Part shown: piece by piece, positions 59,201 to 64,000 of the stretch | How the letters are laid out: every line of letters starts with the position of its first letter | How positions within the stretch are numbered: position 1 is the first letter of the stretch | Origin: Amborella trichopoda | Taxonomy: Eukaryota > Streptophyta > Magnoliopsida > Amborellales > Amborellaceae | DNA: 64,000 nucleotides | Direction: 5' to 3' | Assembly: GCF_000471905.2 (NCBI RefSeq) | Contig: NW_006499728.1 | Span: 1,085,579 to 1,149,578 of the forward strand | The notes under the pieces: model-generated | What the model was told of the DNA's origin: nothing | What the model saw: only the letters and a program-made list of their open reading frames with translations | Databases searched by the model: none | Program-made: the position numbers and the translations under genes

Positions 59201-60661
59201 CAATAAATAAAGCTGAAAGAAAAGCTTAAGTGAAACCAAACAGGACATACATAGAGGAAAATAATCTATGATTACCTGGAGAATATAAGAGTAAGAAAAT
59301 AAGGGGGTGAGAGAGAGAGAGAGAGAGAGAGATATTTCTTGAGTCAACCTGTGGTTGTTGGTTAGTTATGTTGATACTGTTTGCTGCATTTTATGAAAGG
59401 AAGTTTCACTTGGATAGCACATTTCATGTGTCCCAAATATGACAATGTAGTTTCCGTAATCCAGAAGATTCTAGTGCGCATGAATTCAGAAAGCATCAAG
59501 GGTTATGATTAGAAGTTTCATGTTGAATCTTCTGATTGGCCAGGTTTATAAGCTTCAAAAGAAGACCATTTTTTATGCAAGTGAATTGCTAAAAACTCTT
59601 GCAGAAACCACCAGTGATATGAGGATCTTATCTTTATATCATAATATCAGTACAACATAACAGAAGCGAGAAAAAAAGAGATCTCTTCTTACACTCAAGA
59701 ATAGTTTGCAGATACTACTAACAAGCGGAACCAATCAGAATATATTTCTCTTTTTTTTTGTTAACTGTATTGTATTAAGATAAGTGAATTACAAGTAACG
59801 ACTGTAATCCAAAAAATAAGCCCCCCAAAACAGTGGGGGGGCCAATACAAACCCACAGGGGGCCCAAAAATCCAATCAGAATATATTTCTGTATATTGTT
59901 AAAGGTTGTTGTTGCATTGAGCTTTCTTTCTTTGGGACTACATTCATGAAAATTTACTTCCCCCAATCATGGGGTCTGTGATGATTCAGGTCTCGTAACT
60001 TCCTTCCCTGTTAGTGCTTGAATTTTCTTATGCGAACAAAGAAACAACTCAATGCAAGCAACCCATTTCGGTGTCATTTTTCTTTTCTTTGCCTATACGT
60101 TTATGGCTAACAAGGTCTGGTCCTAACTTTATGACTAACAAGGTCTGGTCATAGCAGGCTATAATGCAGATAATCCCAAGATTATGACCAAATGCAAGCA
60201 CCATTATCACCTTTCCTGCATATATGAATGGATGGAGAGAAGCAATACATGCCCCTTATGTGAACAGGTTTCGGCCTTCTCCTTCCCCCTGTGATAATTG
60301 GGATTTAGTTTGTATTTGGTTGAATTGTTTGACATTGATCAGCTATACAACCTTTTGTTAAAACATGTAATGATGGAACCTTTTTAAACAATGGAAAAAA
60401 ACAAGGACTCGACAAGGTCCCAAGCATCCTGAGTCAGGAAACTCGGACTGGGCCAAGTCTCCCAGAGAATTGGCCCAGTCCTGAAAAAGAAATAAAGATA
60501 ATATTGGGAACCTGCGAGACTTGGCCAGTTTCCATGGTTTTGGTTCAGTACTTAGCAGCCTGCCAGGTCTGAGTACTGGTTTATGGTCTTTCAACAAGTT
60601 ACTTCATGTGATCTCTTTGATGTTGGTCATGCAGGTAATGGAATTCAATGAGACATCTTGA
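56213..60661 (+). CDS. RING-H2 E3 ubiquitin ligase, RHB1A/At3g02290-like (193 aa)
   Basis: Predicted to transfer ubiquitin from an E2 to target proteins, probably at a membrane. Five exons: 56213-56362, 58291-58333, 58418-58669, 60158-60267, 60635-60661; the phases close to 582 nt. The RING finger spans exons 3-4: C143-x2-C146, C161, H163, H166, C169, C180-x2-C183, a complete C3H2C3 set. The text CCPTCLEGYNADNPKIM and HLSCIYEWMERSNTCPLC, then VMEFNET at the C-terminus, is the hallmark of the RHB1A/At3g02290 group. The N-terminus MGSFCCCFGRGG has Gly2 plus clustered Cys, a likely myristoylation/palmitoylation signal. Intron 1 (56363-58290) is long; a small extra exon there cannot be excluded. 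Gly149 replaces the Glu usual after CLE. Intron 3 carries a retroposed fragment. Confidence 0.88.
56545..56925. repeat. Interspersed direct repeats in RING intron 1
   Basis: 'tttattatggatgttatatt' with a preceding (ATT)n run occurs at about 56577 and 56739. 'cctgttattgggttt' occurs near 56687, 56808 and 56865, twice followed by 'aatttttgagggggcagag'-like text. Confidence 0.75.
59115..59175 (-). repeat. Dispersed plant repeat fragment ('agccttatcccaactatttg')
   Basis: A (CAT)n run followed by 'cagagccttatcccaactat' and 'ttggggtt', a short text widely dispersed in plant genomes, here in RING intron 3. A diverged copy is near 51075. The strand is nominal. Confidence 0.5.
59307..59332. repeat. 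(GA)n microsatellite in RING intron 3
   Basis: About 12 GA units. Confidence 0.95.
59750..59871 (-). mobile_element. Retroposed fragment with perfect 19-bp target duplication
   Basis: 'ccaatcagaatatatttct' flanks both sides (59731-59749 and 59872-59890), identical over 19 bp. The 122-bp insert starts with T9 (poly(A) on the minus strand) and contains two G/C runs ('ccccccaaaacagtgggggg'). The identical duplication suggests a fairly recent insertion. It is probably the 3' end of a LINE or a SINE. It sits in RING intron 3. Confidence 0.85.
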
Positions 60662-60823
60662 CACATAGGATGAGCAAACAAGGCGAAGCTTGAGCTTGGC
60701 AAAGGACAGGAGGGATTCACCTTCGAGTGCTCTCGAACCTTTTTTTGGTTTCTGTGAAAGCATCGCATTCACTCCATCATGGAGAAGACCCAAATTTTGT
60801 TAAATGCTTGCGAGGAGAAACTC

Positions 60824-61045
60824 AGGTCGTTGTGCAGGAAGAGTGTGTCATTTTCTTTTTGGTTTTTTATTTCTTCTTCTTTTATGTTGTTTTCTCTTTC
60901 CTTCTTGATTGATGATCATGCAACATTCTAATCCAGGTCCTTGTGAAGGAAGAGAGTGTCATTTTCTTTTTGGTTTCTTATTTCTTCTTCTTTTATGTTG
61001 TTTTCTCTTTCCTTCTTGATTGATGATCATGCAACATTTTAATGT
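60824..61045. repeat. Tandem duplication, 111-bp period, in RING 3' region
   Basis: Unit 1 60824-60934 and unit 2 60935-61045 share 'aggtc(g/c)ttgtg', 'gtgtcattttctttttggtt', 'tttatgttgttttctctttc' and 'gattgatgatcatgcaacat' almost unchanged. Confidence 0.92.
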
Positions 61046-61122
61046 GTGCAAGTTATTTTTGTTCTGGGTTCATGTAGTACTGCAAAATTTTAAAGACTGA
61101 AATGTATGCAATGGAAAATATC

Positions 61123-61290
61123 CTTTTGAGAATGTTAACATCGAATTGCTATAATTTTTTAATACAAGCAGTACCCCCTAATCAAGGGTAAACAACTGGA
61201 TAGATACAGCCAGAACTAAAGCAAAAGGCTCCCATCAGGTAAGAGAGCCAAGGGGACCCCCCACCTCTAGGGGCCAGGGCCAATTCATCT
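61123..61290 (-). mobile_element. Possible retroposed fragment with 14-bp target duplication
   Basis: 'caatggaaaatatc' occurs at 61109-61122 and 61291-61304. The 168 bp between have G/C runs ('ggggaccccccacctctagg') reminiscent of the 59750 insert but no strong poly(A). It lies between the RING and UPF0496 genes. Confidence 0.5.
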
Positions 61291-61513
61291 CAATGGAAAA
61301 TATCAATGCATCGGATTTAAATACTGGGAAAAAATGACTAATACAATACATCTCAATTAGAATTGCATGGAATTTTGGGGGGAGATAGAGGTGTCTAATT
61401 GTAGGTAGGGGTTTGATGATTTGGATAGAGAAGCAACTTGTATACCTCATTTTCATTTGAGCCTCTCTTTCATTGTTTGTGTGAGAGAGAGAAATGCGTT
61501 TGAGTCAAGTTAG

Positions 61514-62905
61514 TCAGAGTGAGGAGGGAGAATGAGGTGGTCTGGTATTGGAGGAGGGTGAGGGTGCATTGAGGGAGATTTGGTGGAGGAGCTGGGACCT
61601 TGCCCTGTTGAGGGTGGCGAGGCAGAGGCAGAGGTGCTCCTCCAGGTCCCTCAGCTGCTGTGTTAGCTTAGGCTGGCTCCTTCTCAGCTGCCTCACCACC
61701 TCTCCAACCACCACAGTAGAGTTCTCCCCCCTCTCCACCCCCATTCTCACGAGTGCCGTGTCACTCTCCACTGTCTCGTGAACCCTCGTCACCAGCCTCT
61801 CTATGGTGTCGAGATCGCTGCTGAGGACATAGACTCCTTTGGCGGTGGTGTCGAGCTGGGCCACACGCCACCTAACCATCCGAAAGGATGTCTTTGCAAA
61901 GTTGGCCGGCAGTAGAGAGAAGAAGCAAGATGGCCCTGTTGATGCAGCAGCGGCCATCACTGTGGCACCTCCAATAACGTGAGTGAAGAGCACGATGGCA
62001 GTTGCCGTGACGGCCAAGGTGGCGCCAACGAGGCAGAGGGCGGCGGTTCTGGTGGTTCGGCGGAGGAAGCTGAGCTTGCGGCGGGTCCTGTGCAGGTTGC
62101 GGTCGAGGTCACGGCGTAGGTTGGAGAAATGCTGACGGAGTTGGGAGAAGGGCTCAACTGGAGGGTGTGGGAACGGGTTTTCAAATGATTCGTGGAAGGC
62201 GAGGAATTGGCGATTGGCGAATTTGAGTTGTGGGGGAGAGAGGTGGACGTGGTTGCTGTTGTTGTTATCAAGAGTAGGATGAGGCAAAATTTCAAGGAGT
62301 TGGCGGAGGGGGGAGTAGAGCTGGAAAGTGCACGTCGTCGAGGAATGGAGGGAGAGGCAGAGGGAGGAGGCTTCTTCACTGACGTTAAAGTAGTGGGAGG
62401 CGAGGGTGGCTGCAGAGGAGGACGAGGGCTTGGCGTTGTGCAGGGCCTCCGCTATGGCGTCATGGCCTGGCTGGAGGAGCTCGGAGTGGGTCGCGACGTG
62501 GGTGGGGGAATGGATCTTCGTCCATATGTCGTTGTAGGAGTTGGTCTGCGTGGCGATGGTGAACTCTCGCTTGAGGTTGATGGTGGTGGTGGTGGTGGTG
62601 GTGGCGGTGGGGGTCGAGAGAGGCGTGTGGTTCGTTGAGGTAGAATTGGAGCGAGGCGTGTTATCTCTTGTCGTCGAAGTCGACGTCAGGTGGCCGTCGG
62701 ATTTAATGAATGGTCGAGGAGGAGGGTGGAGGGGCGGCGGAGGCAGAAACCGCTTTCTATTGCTCTTATTCTTATTGTTGTGGCTGGCATCAACAGAATT
62801 AGCCATGGTGGAAGCAGTGACATGAGAAGGAGAAGTAGGAGATGATGATGAAGAAGAAGCAAGTTGCTGGTCCACTGTGGATTTGGATTTGAGAGAGAAA
62901 CGCAT
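61514..62905 (-). CDS. UPF0496 (DUF677) family protein, At3g19330-like (463 aa)
   Basis: Function not established; plant-specific UPF0496 proteins (related to At14a) are thought to be membrane-associated. Single exon. Res 1-110 are low-complexity Ser/Thr/Pro-rich (FLPPPPLHPPPRPF at 53-66). The family core follows: REFTIATQTNSYNDIW (113-128), HDAIAEALHNAKP (148-160), HYFNVSEEASSLCLSLH (171-187), a basic segment RTRRKLSFLRRTTRTAAL (283-300), and a hydrophobic stretch of about 290-325 (CLVGATLAVTATAIVLFTHV) likely to span or enter the membrane. The C-terminal part is helical with a conserved HLCLCLATLNRAR. The start chosen is the first in-frame ATG, 17-80 nt below TATA-like sequences; a downstream Met (res 34) is possible. 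It is convergent with the RING gene. It is the most GC-rich gene in the window, with no introns. Confidence 0.88.
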   Translation of the reverse strand: MRFSLKSKSTVDQQLASSSSSSPTSPSHVTASTMANSVDASHNNKNKSNRKRFLPPPPLHPPPRPFIKSDGHLTSTSTTRDNTPRSNSTSTNHTPLSTPTATTTTTTTINLKREFTIATQTNSYNDIWTKIHSPTHVATHSELLQPGHDAIAEALHNAKPSSSSAATLASHYFNVSEEASSLCLSLHSSTTCTFQLYSPLRQLLEILPHPTLDNNNSNHVHLSPPQLKFANRQFLAFHESFENPFPHPPVEPFSQLRQHFSNLRRDLDRNLHRTRRKLSFLRRTTRTAALCLVGATLAVTATAIVLFTHVIGGATVMAAAASTGPSCFFSLLPANFAKTSFRMVRWRVAQLDTTAKGVYVLSSDLDTIERLVTRVHETVESDTALVRMGVERGENSTVVVGEVVRQLRRSQPKLTQQLRDLEEHLCLCLATLNRARSQLLHQISLNAPSPSSNTRPPHSPSSL

Positions 62906-62981
62906 CTTTTCTCTCGGAGAGTGGAAGTGAGAGGGAGGCGCTGATCATGGCTTTATATTTAAGTCAACAGATAGATGGGTC

Positions 62982-62993
62982 TCTATATATAGA
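62982..62993 (-). promoter_or_regulatory. TATA box of the UPF0496 gene
   Basis: The minus strand reads CTATATATAGAG about 77 nt before the start codon, which would place the transcription start near 62950. A second AT-rich candidate (AAATATAAA, 62960-62952) lies closer. A W-box core (TTGACT on the minus strand, 62967-62962) lies between them. Confidence 0.5.
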
Positions 62994-63049
62994 GATTTAT
63001 TTTGAGGAGACACCTGCCAACTGCTTGATTTTATTTTTGTACACAATGG

Positions 63050-63520
63050 AGACTGGATTCTTGGTGGGGTGGGGTGGGGTTGGGTTGGGGGAGAGAGAGA
63101 TAAGGGGGAGTGAACAAAAATGCGGATACCGCAGCCGACCTCGGCACCATTTCTCTTCTCCCAAATTAGAAATTGAACCATTTTATCTCCACTTCTCACA
63201 CGCATTCTAATAGGCCCTAGCAGGTTGGCCTCGGGCTCGAGCTCGAGCTCACTTGACCTGGACTCAACCGGATACCATGTGTGTGAGAACCTGGGGCTTA
63301 TGGAACACTTCTGATTTCAAAAGCCTAAATTGATCTAGAGGATAGGTATCGTCCACCGAAGAGGATATCTTGTTCAACTTTATCTAGTGTATTATTTTAA
63401 ATTTAGTTTAAAAGTTTTATCTTTGGTCAACTGTATCTAGTGTATTTTTTTGTGCACTTAGTATTTTTACTTATCTTGCCACATTTTTGTTAAAAAGTTT
63501 TATTGAAGAAAATATTTTAA
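63050..63520. other. Upstream flank of UPF0496 gene; gene-free
   Basis: Contains a G-rich run of 'ggtggggt' units at 63065-63090 and a GA run. No gene is seen. Confidence 0.5.
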
Positions 63521-63845
63521 GGTGCACATCAAAAATTCACTAGAAGATGTTATTTCGATGTCCAAAAATGTTCAAATTGATCATCTCGACTTCAAGATGC
63601 ATGGATACGAAAAAAAAAAAAGATTTCAAGTCCTGGGAATAGCGTACTTGTAATGGATTTTTTGGCTGCCAATTTTCAAAATTTTCAAGTGTTCGTGCTT
63701 GATCTATACTATTTTTGAGTTTTTAAATTCTATATTATTTAGGCCATTGCAAAGATTTTCGGTATTGAAACAACATCTTTTGACACTATTTGAAGGTGCA
63801 CCTTACGATAGTTGTTTAGGGCCTCACCTTATACAAACCACACCT
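63521..63845. mobile_element. Family-A MITE, left TIR truncated
   Basis: The interior starts with 'caaaaattcactagaagatg' and follows the family order. The right end 'gtttagggcctcaccttata' then 'caaaccacacct' is the TIR complement. The left TIR is lost. Confidence 0.7.
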
Positions 63846-64000
63846 TTAAGAATAATATAAAGCACGGATATTAGATGTGCCTATGTTGTTCCATAGACGG
63901 AGGGGCTCACAAATATACGTGTCTGTAGCTAACAACCCTTCAAAATATAAAAGTTAGTATTTGATTAGGTTGTGATTTGTTAAAAAATCATTATATTTTA
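63846..64000. other. Gene-free window end
   Basis: AT-rich, nothing recognised. Confidence 0.5.

Noticed and set aside
61957..62825. Long ORFs overlapping the UPF0496 gene (140, 148, 94 codons)
   Set aside because: Shadow frames of a GC-rich coding exon; Gly/Val runs are the complement of Thr/Pro codons.

Overview
This window is nuclear DNA from a flowering plant. The evidence is spliced genes with GT-AG introns, plant-specific protein families (a NAC factor, a HAK/KUP potassium transporter, a UPF0496 protein), many CT/GA and TA microsatellites, and a dense load of plant-type mobile DNA (Copia, L1-type LINE, MITEs, an endogenous caulimovirid). The species cannot be fixed from sequence alone.

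I support four intact protein-coding genes. In order they are: a HAK/KUP potassium transporter (+, 27611-32611, 8 exons, 721 aa); a NAC transcription factor with a C-terminal membrane anchor (+, 41485-46321, 5 exons, 613 aa); a small RING-H2 E3 ubiquitin ligase of the RHB1A/At3g02290 type (+, 56213-60661, 5 exons, 193 aa); and a single-exon UPF0496 (DUF677) protein (-, 62905-61514, 463 aa). The exon phases close exactly in all three spliced genes. The genes share no obvious pathway; this is an ordinary, well-spaced plant gene row.

Region by region: 1-4131 is the 5' part of a minus-strand LTR retroelement (internal region with a degenerate ~196-bp tandem repeat, PBS-like site, 1.54-kb LTR carrying a 72-bp-arm hairpin). 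4150-7390 holds two decayed 3' ends of HAK genes on the same strand as the intact copy, so a HAK tandem cluster once extended over at least 28 kb. 8180-9325 is a 5'-truncated LINE. 9545-15871 is a degraded endogenous pararetrovirus (Caulimoviridae-like) on the minus strand, with a recognisable promoter, primer-binding site and all major domains, ending at a 20-N assembly gap. 15892-27000 is gene-free, AT-rich and full of small tandem duplications and MITEs. 33100-41000 holds a truncated Copia element plus several MITEs. 46322-54800 is gene-free and contains a striking mosaic of short repeats (51505-53250) bracketed by related direct repeats.

At least four MITE families can be defined by terminal inverted repeats. 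One has a perfect 9-bp target duplication (Mutator-like), and one of its copies sits in HAK intron 2. Three short retroposed fragments are flanked by target-site duplications of 14-19 bp. I do not see a clearly new biological system. The items most worth a second look are the repeat mosaic at 51.5-53.3 kb, the rearranged pararetrovirus with its post-PBS junction, the HAK cluster decay, and a possible intron-retention switch that would release the NAC factor from the membrane.
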